NCBI RefSeq assembly: GCF_947172395.1 | Contig: NC_069104.1 | Span: 3,995,355 to 4,059,354 of the forward strand | Length of the DNA stretch: 64,000 bases | From: Bicyclus anynana | Lineage: Eukaryota > Arthropoda > Insecta > Lepidoptera > Nymphalidae | Reading direction: 5' to 3' | Shown: in pieces, positions 63,492 through 64,000 of the stretch | Numbering within the stretch: the stretch's first letter is position 1 | Layout: each line of letters starts with the position of its first letter | Notes under the pieces: model-generated | The model's input: only the letters and a program-made list of their open reading frames with translations | Database searches by the model: none | Told to the model about the DNA's origin: nothing | Made by a program: the position numbers and the translations under genes

Positions 63492-64000
63492 CCTCGTCAC
63501 AGGATTTGGGCAAGCGTAGCTCTGTCAGACTAGGTGGAGGAAATAAACCGTCTCTATAAGAACATTTCCTATAAGATTCAGACCCTAAAATGCGACCAAT
63601 AGACTCTCACCAAATCTCCCACCGTTGCGTTATTATTATATTTTTTTATATTTATTTATTATTCAACAGGAAAAACACATTTCAATTAAGCCTAACCATA
63701 GTGCAACACAAACCACAGTTGGTTTTACTGTGCATTGGTTATTATTACATCTATACTAACATTATAATTTGTACTTAGTCCTAATGCAGTCCTAATGTTT
63801 TATGATATCTACCTGGAAGTCTAAATATAACTTTTCAACTACTAAACAGATTTTCACACATTTTTTTATAAATAAATGTGATTTTCGTAAACACGTACGA
63901 GTATGTATAATTACATACAGATTTGTGTTAAAAATGACATAATTTTGTGTCGAAATTTTTTATATAATAACTGAAACTAACACAAAAATATGAACCGTGT
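63492..64000. other. AT-rich window end
   Basis: Contains the AACCACAGTTGGTTTTACTG repeat (63711-63733) shared with 21006-21030. No gene. Confidence 0.4.

Overview
The window looks like nuclear DNA of a lepidopteran (moth or butterfly). It is AT-rich, gene-poor and packed with short mobile elements. The clearest pointers are Helitrons starting near TACTAATATTATAAA and ending in a hairpin plus CTAGT (the LEP1-like type), several tRNA-derived SINE families, LINE 3' ends with TTGACTTT-type tails, and GATGAT-tailed RTE-clade LINEs. The species cannot be named from sequence alone.

The dominant gene is a tubulin polyglutamylase of the TTLL4 type on the minus strand. Twelve coding exons can be joined in frame, from 59276 down to a stop codon at 36683, giving 719 residues. 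The ATP-grasp/TTL core (ARGTGI, LINGSKFDLR, LTNYS, FGIDVLLDEDLKPWLLEVNISPS) is complete. The extreme 5' end probably lies beyond 64000. The last intron is about 10.8 kb, and the last exon sits in a GC-rich island beside a 23-bp G-rich minisatellite. The second clear gene is an intronless short-chain dehydrogenase/reductase on the plus strand (27048-27809). Four weaker coding candidates, each with a good splice signal, lie at 3173-3370, 21470-21550, 23996-24203 and 25572-25598.

There are six full-length tRNA-Ala(UGC) genes (239, 1076, 7901, 8317, 19798, 30405), each followed by a T-run terminator. The first four form two oppositely oriented pairs with similar 5' flanks.

Layout: 1-8.4 kb holds tRNA genes, a twin-primed (internally inverted) RTE LINE with an exact 12-bp target duplication, and LINE ends. 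8.4-21.4 kb is a dense, nested SINE/MITE/Helitron/LINE region. 21.4-28.1 kb holds the orphan exon candidates and the SDR gene. 28.1-36.6 kb is AT-rich with several inverted-repeat elements. 36.6-59.3 kb is the TTLL4 locus. 59.3-64 kb is repeats and AT-rich sequence, possibly 5' intron of TTLL4.

The most unusual biology is at TTLL4. Pieces of its own exons have been copied into neighbouring introns several times: a decayed tandem array of exon 10, a second exon 10 fragment split by a MITE, a partial copy of exon 4, and a copy of the exon 5 acceptor flank. SINEs and MITEs also sit within about 5-40 bases of several splice sites.
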